Source: Alkalihalophilus pseudofirmus
GTDB lineage: Bacteria > Bacillota > Bacilli > Bacillales > Bacillaceae_D
Assembly (NCBI RefSeq): GCF_029094545.1
Contig: NZ_CP117835.1
Span: 1,530,001 to 1,594,000 of the forward strand
Length of the DNA stretch: 64,000 nucleotides
Reading direction: 5' to 3'
Of the stretch, positions 27,499 to 36,552 are shown one piece after another. Made by a program: the position numbers and the translations under genes. Under the pieces are notes generated by a model that was not told the DNA's origin, did no database searches, and saw only the letters and a list, made by a program, of their open reading frames with translations. Positions within the stretch are counted from its first letter, which is position 1; each line of letters opens with the position of its first letter.

Positions 27499-29163
27499 TT
27501 CTTCTTGGCCTGCACTCCATAACCTGGTGCTTAAATCTAGAAGAAATAAATCATCTGCATTATCAAGCGAACAACCTGTTAGTGCTTCAATTTTTCTTAA
27601 ACGGTATAAGAGAGACTGCCGATGGAGGTTAAGTGCCCTTGCAGTCTGGCTGACATTCCCTTTATGAGAATGATAAGTCATAAACGTATGCAAAAGATCG
27701 ATATTCCGCTCTTTAGAATAGTGAATCAATGAATCGAGTAAATGATTCGTAAACTCCGTAAGAACCGATACCTCACTCATGGCTTCAATTAACCGGTCGA
27801 TTTTAGTATCTGTAAACAGATTTCTGCTTCCTCGCCCATTTCGTTTTTTTCCTAAAGTCAGGGCTTTCTTTGCTTCTTGATAACATTCTTGAAATAAATG
27901 ATAGCCGTACTGCTTACTGATTCCCCAACTGAACTGAATAGATGGATAGAGAAAAGAAAGACGCTCTTCAAATTCATTAATAAAGCGCATGGCGCACTCT
28001 GCCGCTTGATCAAAAATGACTTCTAAAAAAATAATTAATTCATCTTGCTGATAGGTAATCATCGCTTTTAAAGCTTGTTTTTTAGCGATTTTCTCAGCCT
28101 CTTCTTCAATTTGCCGGATTTGGTAATGAAGCCAGTGATCATACGACATTTGAAGTTTATCCTCTTGTTCAAAACGTTGTTTGAAATATTCAGGAGTGGC
28201 AACAAGAGAGACATATGGCAAGTTCAGTCTGTAACCTAATGATTTAGCGCGTGAAGATAAGGTGTCACTAGAATGAACCCCGCCGCTAGCAAGCTCCCAA
28301 ACAAAATCATCCCGAAGCAGCCATTCGGTTTCTTTGACAGCCGTCTCATGTAAAAAGAAGAGGGCAATCGCCGTAGATACATGCTTAAGAAGCTTGCCCC
28401 ATTCCTCATATTCAGTGCTGGCAAAAGGTTTTGGGCCAAAACCCCCTACAATGATATAGCCTTTCAACTGATTTGCTGATTCAACTCCGAGGACTAGGGC
28501 ATAGTCTTCCTCGTATTGAAACCATTCTATCGTGCTTGAATGATTGAATATGATTCCATTCTCGGTAAGCTGTTTATGAAGATATTGATTGAAGTGGGTT
28601 ATTAAAGAAGAAGTGACTTGTTTGCTTGATCCATATAGACTCCCTCGGTTATCTGTGATAAGAACAGGTGCTTTTAGCGTATTAGCAACATATTCACAAA
28701 CATCCTGCAGCTTTTTTCCTTTTAAAATAAAGTCTAGTAAGGTTTCTTGTAAGGATTCTATTTGATGATAATGCTGCCTCTTTTTCGTATCAAGTAAATG
28801 GAGTGCTTCTTTAATCACATCTGAGAATCTAATATCCCACTCCATTTCAAGCAGAATAAAATTTTCTTTATTTGCTTTTTTAATGATTTTCTCTGGAATC
28901 TGTTTTACAAACTTTCCGACAGCGATAGCCAGCCCGCTCGCTTTAGAGTCAATAATGTCACAGACGAAATCAAATAGTTGCTCATCATCCAAGCAGCCTA
29001 CTGCTGTAGTGAGGATTAATTCATTTGGACGTACAAACTGCTCTACAGGGGCCTCAAGTGCTTGGATCCATTCCACTTTTTTTGTCTGTAAGTCAACGGA
29101 CGTATGATGAACAGCATCTTTTAAAAGTGGTAATGATAACACTTCATCCATCGTGAGCTTCAT
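27493..29163 (-). CDS. PucR-family transcriptional activator
   Basis: 556 residues. The N-terminal PucR domain (about 1-120; MDEVLSLPLLKDAVHH, ELILTTAVG) is followed by a GAF/GGDEF-like middle and a C-terminal HTH_30 domain (NVSQTARALNLHRQSLLYRLRKIEALTG). Such proteins sense metabolites and usually activate neighbouring catabolic genes. It is transcribed away from the PLP enzyme/homoserine dehydrogenase cluster across a 174-base region, which makes that cluster its likely target. Confidence 0.9.
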   Translation of the reverse strand: MKLTMDEVLSLPLLKDAVHHTSVDLQTKKVEWIQALEAPVEQFVRPNELILTTAVGCLDDEQLFDFVCDIIDSKASGLAIAVGKFVKQIPEKIIKKANKENFILLEMEWDIRFSDVIKEALHLLDTKKRQHYHQIESLQETLLDFILKGKKLQDVCEYVANTLKAPVLITDNRGSLYGSSKQVTSSLITHFNQYLHKQLTENGIIFNHSSTIEWFQYEEDYALVLGVESANQLKGYIIVGGFGPKPFASTEYEEWGKLLKHVSTAIALFFLHETAVKETEWLLRDDFVWELASGGVHSSDTLSSRAKSLGYRLNLPYVSLVATPEYFKQRFEQEDKLQMSYDHWLHYQIRQIEEEAEKIAKKQALKAMITYQQDELIIFLEVIFDQAAECAMRFINEFEERLSFLYPSIQFSWGISKQYGYHLFQECYQEAKKALTLGKKRNGRGSRNLFTDTKIDRLIEAMSEVSVLTEFTNHLLDSLIHYSKERNIDLLHTFMTYHSHKGNVSQTARALNLHRQSLLYRLRKIEALTGCSLDNADDLFLLDLSTRLWSAGQEEQ

Positions 29164-29214
29164 CTAATCCCCCCTTTCTTCTTATTGTAAAAGAAAGGAA
29201 TTCAACGCCGCAAT

Positions 29215-29237
29215 CATTTTCAGAACATTTGTATAAT
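29215..29237 (+). promoter_or_regulatory. putative CodY box and -10 element in the pucR/cluster divergent region
   Basis: CATTTTCAGAACATT (29215-29229) matches the CodY consensus at 13 of 15 positions. It is directly followed by TATAAT (29232-29237). Binding there would block transcription of the rightward cluster in rich medium. The matching -35 is poor, which is usual for promoters that need an activator such as the PucR-type protein. Confidence 0.4.
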
Positions 29238-29337
29238 TTATCTAGGGATGCTGGTGTTTTTTCATACAGTTTTGCGAATGATTTTATTTGGCTTACTCGC
29301 GTAGGATGGATGTATAGATGAAAGGGGCTGATCGTCA

Positions 29338-30522
29338 ATGAAACAACACACTCCAAAGGATGGAACAAAAAGCGTATGGTCAGGTGAAAAAGCAGCTCTA
29401 GTGCACGGGGCATCTCAAGTACCTGTTGTAAACAGTGTAGCCTTTACGTATGACGATATAGATGAGTGGTATGAGGTCGCAATAGGAAAAAGGGCTGGCC
29501 ACATATATGGTCGAAACACAAATCCTACCGTTCAAGCGTTTGAGGAAAAACTTCGCATATTAGAAAATGCAGAAGCTTGTACTAGTTTTTCAACTGGAAT
29601 GGCTGCCATCTCTAATTCCCTTTTAACCTTTCTCAAACCTGGTGACCGCATTGTCTCTTTAAAAGACACGTACGGCGGGACAAATAAAATCTTTAGTGAA
29701 TTCCTTCCTCGGTTAAATATTGAGGTGACGTTAGTGAATACAGGTGATCACGATGAAATGGAAGAAGAAATTGCTAAGGGATGCACACTCGTCTATTTAG
29801 AAACCCCGACCAACCCAACAGTTAAGATTACTGATCTTGCGCGTATTATAAAGGCTGCAAAAAAAGTAGGTGCATTGACATTTGTTGATAATACATTTGC
29901 AACGCCTATTAACCAGCAGCCGCTTGCTCTTGGTGCTGATCTAGTTTTACACAGTGCTACTAAATTTTTAGGAGGGCATGCTGATGCGCTAGGAGGGGCG
30001 GCACTTGGCAGCAAGCATCTAGTTGAACAAATTTATCATTATCGTGAAATTAACGGAGCGACAATGGACCCGAATGCTGCCTATCTTTTGCTGCGAGGAA
30101 TGAAAACCTTAAAGCTAAGGGTAGAACAGCAGCAGAAAAATGCCCAGCAAGTAGCCGAGTTTTTGAAGAATCATGATAAAGTGCAAGAGGTTTATTATCC
30201 AGGATTAGAGGATCATCTTCATCATGAGATTGCAAAACAACAGATGACCGGGTTTGGCGGGATGCTAAGCTTTGCTCTAAAAGGTGAACTAGATGCTGTA
30301 AGAGCGTTTCTGCCGAAGCTGAAATTTGCCAATAAAGCAGCTAATCTTGGGGCCGTTGAAACAACTGTAGGGCCTGCTAGAACAACAAGCCATGTTGAAA
30401 ACACTCCGGAAGAGAGAGCGGCACTAGGAATTCCTGAAGGGCTCGTAAGATATTCTGCAGGGATTGAGGATATTTCTGATTTAATAGAGGATCTCAAACA
30501 AGCACTTGATGCCATTGAATAG
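29338..30522 (+). CDS. cystathionine gamma-synthase/lyase family PLP enzyme
   Basis: 394 residues of the gamma-family fold-type I PLP enzymes. Key features are YGRNTNPTVQAFEEKL, the ring-stacking region SFSTGMAAI, the PLP aspartate in VDNTFATP and the PLP lysine in HSATKFLGGHADALGG. Members perform gamma-replacement or gamma-elimination on activated homoserine, methionine or cysteine derivatives. Because homoserine dehydrogenase follows 34 bases later, a homoserine-type substrate is likely here. Its place in a PucR-type cluster suggests breakdown rather than methionine synthesis. Confidence 0.85.
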   Translation: MKQHTPKDGTKSVWSGEKAALVHGASQVPVVNSVAFTYDDIDEWYEVAIGKRAGHIYGRNTNPTVQAFEEKLRILENAEACTSFSTGMAAISNSLLTFLKPGDRIVSLKDTYGGTNKIFSEFLPRLNIEVTLVNTGDHDEMEEEIAKGCTLVYLETPTNPTVKITDLARIIKAAKKVGALTFVDNTFATPINQQPLALGADLVLHSATKFLGGHADALGGAALGSKHLVEQIYHYREINGATMDPNAAYLLLRGMKTLKLRVEQQQKNAQQVAEFLKNHDKVQEVYYPGLEDHLHHEIAKQQMTGFGGMLSFALKGELDAVRAFLPKLKFANKAANLGAVETTVGPARTTSHVENTPEERAALGIPEGLVRYSAGIEDISDLIEDLKQALDAIE

Positions 30523-30556
30523 CAGGAAAGTATTCCATAAAGGCAGGTGATTTTAG

Positions 30557-31585
30557 GTGATCCAAAAAATAGCTCTTATTGGTTTTGGAGGCGTCGGGCA
30601 GGGAGTTGTTAAGCTCCTTAAAGAGAAAGAGTCCTTCCTTTTGAAAAAGTATGATCGTCAATTTAAAGTTGTCTCGATTGCTGATTTGTATAAAGGGGCT
30701 ATCCATCATGATGAGGGTCTTGACCTAGATCGTGTAATTGAGTCCATTGAAAAAGACGGCACTCTTGATCATTATCCAGATCACAGAGGTTTAGTGCGAG
30801 GCCTCTCAAGTGAAGAAACAATTAAGCAAACAAATGCCGACACGATTGTAGAGATGACCTTTACCAATATTGAAACAGGAGAGCCGGCGATTGCCCATTG
30901 CGAACTTGCCTTTACCCACAAAAAAAATGTGGTGATGACCAATAAAGGGCCAGTCGCTTTAAAGAAAAAAGAATTAGAAGTGATGGCTCGGGAACACGGA
31001 GTTAAGTTTTTCTATGAAGGTTCTGTCATGAGCGGTACACCGGCGATCAGGATGCCTAAGCTGACTCTTATGGGAAATGACTTTATCCGTGTGCGGGGAA
31101 TTCTAAACGGAACAACCAACTATATGCTGACCCAAATGGAGGGCGGGATGAGTTATAAGGAGGCTTTAGAGAAAGCTAAAGCTCTTGGATATGCTGAGGC
31201 AGATCCAACTAGCGATGTGAGAGGGTATGATGTGCTTTATAAAGTAATGATCTTAGCATCGGAGTTATTTGACCAAACCGTAACAAAAGATGAGGTGCCT
31301 TGCATCGGCATTACTGAAATAACAGAAGAAGATATTGAGTTGGCCAATAAAGAGGGGAAGCGTTGGAAGTTAATTGGTACGGTTGAAAGGAGAGATGAGG
31401 AAGTTAAAGCATCTGTAAAGCCTGTCAAGCTTGATTTGACAGACCCGCTCGCATCGATTGAAGGGGCATTGAATGCCATTACTTATGAGTGTGATATTTC
31501 CGGTGATATTACGCTGGTAGGTGCAGGAGCTGGTATTAGGGAAACCGCCTTTGCTGTGTTAGTTGATTTACTCCATATTGAATGA
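30557..31585 (+). CDS. hom: homoserine dehydrogenase, short form without ACT domain
   Basis: Interconverts aspartate semialdehyde and homoserine. 342 residues: NAD(P) site IALIGFGGVGQGVVKLL, catalytic region NVVMTNKGPVALKK, and substrate-site segments GSVMSGTPAI, GILNGTTNYML and YAEADPTSDVRGYDV. The ACT domain that gives threonine feedback in the biosynthetic enzyme (about 430 residues in B. subtilis) is absent. This suggests a non-biosynthetic, unregulated copy. The start is GTG with GGCAGGTGA upstream. Confidence 0.88.
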   Translation: MIQKIALIGFGGVGQGVVKLLKEKESFLLKKYDRQFKVVSIADLYKGAIHHDEGLDLDRVIESIEKDGTLDHYPDHRGLVRGLSSEETIKQTNADTIVEMTFTNIETGEPAIAHCELAFTHKKNVVMTNKGPVALKKKELEVMAREHGVKFFYEGSVMSGTPAIRMPKLTLMGNDFIRVRGILNGTTNYMLTQMEGGMSYKEALEKAKALGYAEADPTSDVRGYDVLYKVMILASELFDQTVTKDEVPCIGITEITEEDIELANKEGKRWKLIGTVERRDEEVKASVKPVKLDLTDPLASIEGALNAITYECDISGDITLVGAGAGIRETAFAVLVDLLHIE

Positions 31586-31678
31586 ATATATTGAATGAAT
31601 ATAAATGATTTCATTTAAGGTCTAATAATACAAACATCAACTAAGCTATCTTTATTCGTATAGAAGGAGGGGGATGTG

Positions 31679-33136
31679 ATGAGAGAACAAATGGTTATTG
31701 AAAGAATGCTGCTCGGGGGCAGGTGGGTAGAACGACAAGAATATTTGCAAGTCATGGACCCTGGCTCTAATACTTGTATTGCTACCGTTCCAAAAGCAAC
31801 GAAAAAAGATGTCAAACGAGCGATCGAACTTGCAAAAAAAGGGGCCGGCATTTCAAAAAACTTACCTGTTTATAAAAGACAATCTATCTTAATGGGTGCT
31901 GCAGAATATATTAATGAACATCAAGACCAGTTTGTTAGAACGATTGTTTTAGAGAGTAGTAAAACGGTGAAAGAAGCAGAGAAAGAAGTTAGAAGGTGTA
32001 TAGAGACTATAAGGCTGAGTGCTGAAGAGGCCCGTCGTTTAAACGGTGAGACGATCCCCTTTTCTCAAATGAAAGGCCATGAATCACGTATCGGTTATAT
32101 TACGCATCAGCCAGTAGGTATTGTAGCGGCCATCACACCGTTTAATGATCCGCTCAATTTAGTAGCACATAAAGTCGGGCCTGCGATTGCTTGTGGAAAT
32201 GCAGTGATTTTAAAACCCTCAAGTGAAACGCCTTTAAGTGCTTTGCGTCTTGCTGAAGCGTTTCTAGCAGCTGGATTACCTGATGGCATCCTTTCAGTCC
32301 TGACAGGCAGCGGCAAGGAAATAGGGGATGAACTAGTATCTAATGAAGATGTAAGATTTGTATCATTTACAGGCGGCTATGAAACAGGGGTGGGGATCAC
32401 TCAAAAAGCTGGCGTGAAAAAAATGGCCATGGAGCTTGGTTCAAATGCTCCAACCATCGTTCTTCAAGATGCTGATCTTAAGGAAGCTGTAGAGGCATGT
32501 GTCGATGGAGCTTTTGGTGTGGCTGGTCAGAACTGTATCGGTGTACAGAGGGTCTATGTAGAGAACATGGTGTATGAACGATTTACAAGTCAATTTGTAG
32601 AAAAAACGAAGCAGTTAAAAGTTGGTGAAAAGAAGGATCCTGCAACCGATATCGGTCCTATGATCTCTGAGAAAGAAGCAAGGCGCGTTGAAGCGTGGAT
32701 TAAAGAGGCTGTAACAAATGGTGCTAATCTGCTTTGCGGGGGAGAGCGTTACGGAGCGTATGTAACACCTGCTGTTCTCGTTAATGTTGGCAAAGAGGAG
32801 AAAATCATTCAAGAAGAAGTGTTTGGTCCAGTTGTGTCCATCCTGCCGGTATCATCTCTTGAAGAAGCAGTAAATTTAGCAAATGACAGTTGTTATGGAC
32901 TTCAGGCTGGTTTATTTACATCCAATATCGATGCTGCTTTTTATGCGATCGAAGAACTCGAAGTAGGTGGTGTAATAATTAACGATAGCAGTGATGTACG
33001 AATAGATGGGATGCCTTTTGGAGGTGTAAAACGCTCAGGACTGGGGCGAGAAGGAATTAAATATGCCATGGAAGCAATGACAGAGGAGAAAGTGGTAGCC
33101 TTTCGAGTGAACAATTCGATGAAAAAAACAGATTAA
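31679..33136 (+). CDS. aldehyde dehydrogenase family protein
   Basis: 485 residues. Catalytic cysteine C286 lies in GVAGQNCIGVQR, the general-base glutamate in KMAMELGSNAPTIV, the cofactor loop in FTGGYETG and the NAD-binding lysine in VILKPSSETP. The AxQNC loop resembles lactaldehyde, succinate-semialdehyde-like and GapN-like groups rather than betaine aldehyde dehydrogenases. In context, aspartate semialdehyde or a related amino aldehyde is a reasonable substrate. AAGGAGG precedes the ATG. Confidence 0.88.
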   Translation: MREQMVIERMLLGGRWVERQEYLQVMDPGSNTCIATVPKATKKDVKRAIELAKKGAGISKNLPVYKRQSILMGAAEYINEHQDQFVRTIVLESSKTVKEAEKEVRRCIETIRLSAEEARRLNGETIPFSQMKGHESRIGYITHQPVGIVAAITPFNDPLNLVAHKVGPAIACGNAVILKPSSETPLSALRLAEAFLAAGLPDGILSVLTGSGKEIGDELVSNEDVRFVSFTGGYETGVGITQKAGVKKMAMELGSNAPTIVLQDADLKEAVEACVDGAFGVAGQNCIGVQRVYVENMVYERFTSQFVEKTKQLKVGEKKDPATDIGPMISEKEARRVEAWIKEAVTNGANLLCGGERYGAYVTPAVLVNVGKEEKIIQEEVFGPVVSILPVSSLEEAVNLANDSCYGLQAGLFTSNIDAAFYAIEELEVGGVIINDSSDVRIDGMPFGGVKRSGLGREGIKYAMEAMTEEKVVAFRVNNSMKKTD

Positions 33137-33208
33137 AATCAATGGATCACTGAAAAAGGCATCATTATTTATGTGAAATGAAGCTTGTAATAGGATAGGG
33201 GTGGGGAT

Positions 33209-34393
33209 ATGTTTTCTGTGAAAGAATATGAAGAGCGTTTGAAGAAAACAAAGATGAAAATGGTAGAGTCTGGGATCGATGTTTTATTAATCTCAAACCC
33301 CTCTAATATGTATTATTTAACCAATTACAATGCGTGGAGCTTCTATGTTCATCAAATGATGATCGTTACTCTTGAAGACTCTCAGCCCATTTGGATAGGT
33401 AGACATATGGACGCTACAAGTGTAGCAAAAACAACGTGGCTGGATGAAAATCATATTATTTCCTATCCAGATTATTATGTCCAGTCTACAGAGAGGCACC
33501 CGATGGACTTTGTAGTGAAGATCATTGATGAAATCGGCCATAGCAAACGAAAAATTGGACTTGAAATGGATGCGCATTATTTTACAGCTCTATGTTTTCA
33601 ACGTTTATTAAATGGACTTCCTAATGCGGAGTTTAAGGATGCTACTGTTCTTGTAAACCGGGTGAGATTAATTAAGTCTGACCAAGAAATATCATATATG
33701 AGAAAGGCAGCAAGTATTGTAGAGAGGGCGATGCAGGCTGCTTATGACAGTCTCGGTGCAGGGGTTAGAGAGTGTGATGTGGCAGCAGCGATCTATCAAG
33801 CACAGATCAGCGGGCTTGATGAATATGGGGGAGATTATCCTTCGATTGTTCCTATGCTGCCGACTAACGATAACACATCCTGTCCGCATTTAACATTTAG
33901 TGAACGCAGGTACAAGAAAGGGGATTTTTTAACAATAGAAATTGCTGGTGTGTATAAACGATATCACGCACCCCTTGCAAGAACCCTTGCGCTAGGAGAA
34001 GCTCCTCATCATGTAAAGGAACTCTCAAAAGTGGTGCAGGAAGGAATTGAAAAAACGCTTGAGGTGATTGTACCGGGAATAACCGCTGAAGAAGTGGAGA
34101 GAACCTGGAGTGAGGCTATTGCTAAGTATGGTTATCAAAAGAGCTCACGCCTTGGCTATTCTATTGGAGCAAGTTTTCCTCCGGACTGGGGAGAGCATAC
34201 TGTCAGTTTCCGAACAGGGGATAAATCGATTTTGAAACCGAATATGACATTCCACTTAATGCCTGGTATTTGGTATGAATCCTACGGAGTTGAGATTACA
34301 GAATCAATCTTAATTACTAAAAAAGGTGTGGAAGCACTGACTCAGTTTTCACGTGATTTATATGAAAAGCCAATTATTGAAACAGCATTATAA
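33209..34393 (+). CDS. M24-fold protein resembling ectoine hydrolase (DoeA/EutD)
   Basis: 394 residues with a creatinase-type N-domain and a pita-bread C-domain. Segments YPDYYVQSTERHPMDF, GGDYPSIVPMLPTNDNTSCPHLTF, IEIAGVYKRYHAPLARTL and GYSIGASFPPDWGEHTVSFR closely match what I know of ectoine hydrolase. At the five M24 metal positions the usual aspartates are replaced (IEIAG, APLART) and the first glutamate becomes Met (FHLMPG). Only the last glutamate (VEITES) remains, as expected for this metal-free branch. An ordinary Xaa-Pro peptidase is therefore unlikely. No DoeB or DoeD gene lies in the window. Confidence 0.75.
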   Translation: MFSVKEYEERLKKTKMKMVESGIDVLLISNPSNMYYLTNYNAWSFYVHQMMIVTLEDSQPIWIGRHMDATSVAKTTWLDENHIISYPDYYVQSTERHPMDFVVKIIDEIGHSKRKIGLEMDAHYFTALCFQRLLNGLPNAEFKDATVLVNRVRLIKSDQEISYMRKAASIVERAMQAAYDSLGAGVRECDVAAAIYQAQISGLDEYGGDYPSIVPMLPTNDNTSCPHLTFSERRYKKGDFLTIEIAGVYKRYHAPLARTLALGEAPHHVKELSKVVQEGIEKTLEVIVPGITAEEVERTWSEAIAKYGYQKSSRLGYSIGASFPPDWGEHTVSFRTGDKSILKPNMTFHLMPGIWYESYGVEITESILITKKGVEALTQFSRDLYEKPIIETAL

Positions 34394-34416
34394 ATAGTGT
34401 CAAAATAAATAAAGTG

Positions 34417-34446
34417 AGGCACTAGGGGTTCCTAGTGCTTCTTTCG
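34417..34446 (+). terminator. terminator after the M24 gene
   Basis: GGCACTAGG and CCTAGTGCTT stem followed by CTTTCG. It closes the PLP enzyme-to-M24 transcript. Confidence 0.8.
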
Positions 34447-34564
34447 TAATGCGAAAAAAATCAATGACGTTTTGATTGTCAGGTGGTAAGATACAATAAT
34501 AAAGAAATAGAAAAAGCTAAAATAGAAAAAAGCTTTAATAGAAAATGAAGGGTAGGCGTGTGGA

Positions 34565-35488
34565 GTGGAGAGGCGAGCCTTGTTCCTTACATATGGATTA
34601 ATGTTTTTAGTTATGGTGTCATGGGGATTAAATGTAGTCATGTTAAAGGTGTTAGTAGAAGCGTTCCCGCCGCAGACGATGACAGCATTTAGGATAATGA
34701 CTGCAGGAGTGGTAACAGTATTAATTGTACTTTTTGGACGCTCATTCAGGACTCTTACAAAAAGTGAATGGATGTATATGCTGCTTGGGATGTTGTTTGG
34801 AGTTATTTTACACCATACGTTCCTTGCACAAGGATTAACGATGATTCATGCGTCTAATGCTGTCTTAATTTTAGCTTTGCTTCCTCTTACTACAGCCCTT
34901 TTTGCTGTATGGTTTCTAGGGGAGAGATTAACAAAGTGGCGCCTTTTGGGAATTGCCCTTGCGTTAATCGGGGTGTTGTTTATTCAGGGCGGAGCAGGGG
35001 TATTATCGGTTTCCCTTGGTGAAATTTATTTATTTGTTGCTATGGTCGTTCAAGCGATCAGTTTTATTTTTATTAAAAAAGCTACAGCTACACTAGATTC
35101 AAAGCAAGTAACTGGTATGATGCTGATCATTGGTTCTGCCGGCCTGTTTATCGTGAGCTTGATTGTAGAACCGCAAGGGGTTGCATCAATGGTAGGGGCA
35201 CAGCCCTTTGTGTATGGGGTGTTTTTCTTTTCTGCCGTTGTAGCAACAGCCATTGGTCATTTTGTTTTTAATGCAGCCATTCAAAAAATTGGCGCTGGTC
35301 AGACAGCGATATTTAATAATTTTGTCCCGTTTTTTGGGCTTGTCTTTTCAGCCATCTTTCTCCAGGAAACGATACATATGTATCAATTAATTGGTTTTCT
35401 CTTTATTGTAGCCGGTGTGTTATTTGGTACGGGATATGCTGAGAGATATTGGGTCAGAAAAGTTCCTATTCATGAAAAAAGCATGTAG
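34565..35488 (+). CDS. EamA-family (DMT) transporter
   Basis: 307 residues with ten predicted membrane helices arranged as two EamA repeats. Family marks are WGLNVVMLKVLVEAFPPQTMTAFR, HASNAVLILALLPLTTALFAVWFLGERL and the second-repeat AGQTAIFNNFVPFFGLVFSAIFLQE. Members export amino acids or metabolites. It lies outside the terminator of the preceding cluster, so joint function is only suggested by position. GTG start with a weak ribosome site. Confidence 0.88.
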   Translation: MERRALFLTYGLMFLVMVSWGLNVVMLKVLVEAFPPQTMTAFRIMTAGVVTVLIVLFGRSFRTLTKSEWMYMLLGMLFGVILHHTFLAQGLTMIHASNAVLILALLPLTTALFAVWFLGERLTKWRLLGIALALIGVLFIQGGAGVLSVSLGEIYLFVAMVVQAISFIFIKKATATLDSKQVTGMMLIIGSAGLFIVSLIVEPQGVASMVGAQPFVYGVFFFSAVVATAIGHFVFNAAIQKIGAGQTAIFNNFVPFFGLVFSAIFLQETIHMYQLIGFLFIVAGVLFGTGYAERYWVRKVPIHEKSM

Positions 35489-35512
35489 CCTTTGGGCTGC
35501 ATGCTTTTTAAT
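35475..35512. terminator. bidirectional terminator between the EamA gene and dapA
   Basis: AAAAAGCATGTAGCC and GGCTGCATGCTTTTT stem, with T-runs on both strands. Confidence 0.9.
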
Positions 35513-35534
35513 ATTTATATCGTTGGCATTACCT

Positions 35535-36422
35535 TTAGCTCACAAAAAAGTTCATAGTAGGTTTAATGATACGTACAAGCTCTTGTTTTTGTTCAGCCGT
35601 TAGTGGAATAAGAGGCAATCTGACAGATCCTGTTTGAACGCCGTTTAATTCAAGGGCTGCTTTCACAGCTGTCGGATTAGGGGCCATAAACAATGTGTTC
35701 ATAACAGGTAGAAGCTGGCGGTGCTGCATTGCTGCTGCTTGAACTTGTCCAGCTAAATAATTTTTAACCATTTGCTGCATTTGGCCTCCGACGATATGGG
35801 AGGCAACTGAGACGACACCTGTTCCACCAATTGCAAGAATTGGAAGTGTCAGGCTGTCATCACCGCTGTAAACAGAGAATCCTTCAGGTGCATGCTCAAT
35901 GATTTCAGCAATGGCATCTAAGTCTCCGCTTGCTTCTTTAGTTGAGACAATATTTGGAACCTCCGCAAGGCGAAGAGTTGTTTCGACACTAAGCGTAACT
36001 GCACTGCGGCCAGGAATATTGTAGAGCATAACCGGCAGCTTTGTTGCTTCTGCAATCACTTTAAAATGTTGGTACAAGCCTTCTTGAGAAGGTTTATTAT
36101 AATATGGTGCAACGAGCATAATTCCATCTACACCAATTTCTTCTGCTTGTTTTGTTAATTCAATTGAAGCTTTCGTATTATTCGAACCTGTTCCAGCAAT
36201 CACTGGAACTTGTCCGCCAGCTTCTTCTACCACCGTTTTAAATAATACTAGTTTCTCTTCTGTTGACAGGGTAGGTGATTCTCCTGTTGTTCCCCCGACA
36301 ACCAATGCATCGGAACCATTCTCAATGAGATATCTCACTAGTTTCTTTGTAGAGTCAACGCAAAATTCCCCTTGTTGATTAAATGGCGTTACCATTGCAG
36401 TAAGTATTCGTCCAAAATTCAT
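35535..36422 (-). CDS. dapA: 4-hydroxy-tetrahydrodipicolinate synthase
   Basis: Condenses pyruvate with aspartate semialdehyde, the first committed step to lysine, meso-diaminopimelate and spore dipicolinate. 295 residues with the Schiff-base lysine K162 (STKEASGD), Tyr134 (LYNIPGRS) and GGTTGESPTL. The true start is ATG 36422, with GAGGGTGAA upstream; the frame extends further only because it reads through the riboswitch. Expression is set by the lysine riboswitch just upstream. Confidence 0.96.
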   Translation of the reverse strand: MNFGRILTAMVTPFNQQGEFCVDSTKKLVRYLIENGSDALVVGGTTGESPTLSTEEKLVLFKTVVEEAGGQVPVIAGTGSNNTKASIELTKQAEEIGVDGIMLVAPYYNKPSQEGLYQHFKVIAEATKLPVMLYNIPGRSAVTLSVETTLRLAEVPNIVSTKEASGDLDAIAEIIEHAPEGFSVYSGDDSLTLPILAIGGTGVVSVASHIVGGQMQQMVKNYLAGQVQAAAMQHRQLLPVMNTLFMAPNPTAVKAALELNGVQTGSVRLPLIPLTAEQKQELVRIIKPTMNFFVS

Positions 36423-36483
36423 TCTATTCACCCTCAATTCGTAATAATATCTTTCAAGTATGAGCGGGCTATGTGCCAAGGCA

Positions 36484-36516
36484 CAAAAAAACAACAATGA
36501 GGGAGTCTCATTGTTG
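36484..36516 (-). terminator. riboswitch expression-platform terminator for dapA
   Basis: CAACAATGAG and CTCATTGTTG form a 10-bp stem followed by eight T on the minus strand. It lies between the lysine aptamer and dapA and would form when lysine is bound. Confidence 0.9.
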
Positions 36517-36552
36517 CATGGACATGTTGTGGCTGCACAATCATTCCAATGC

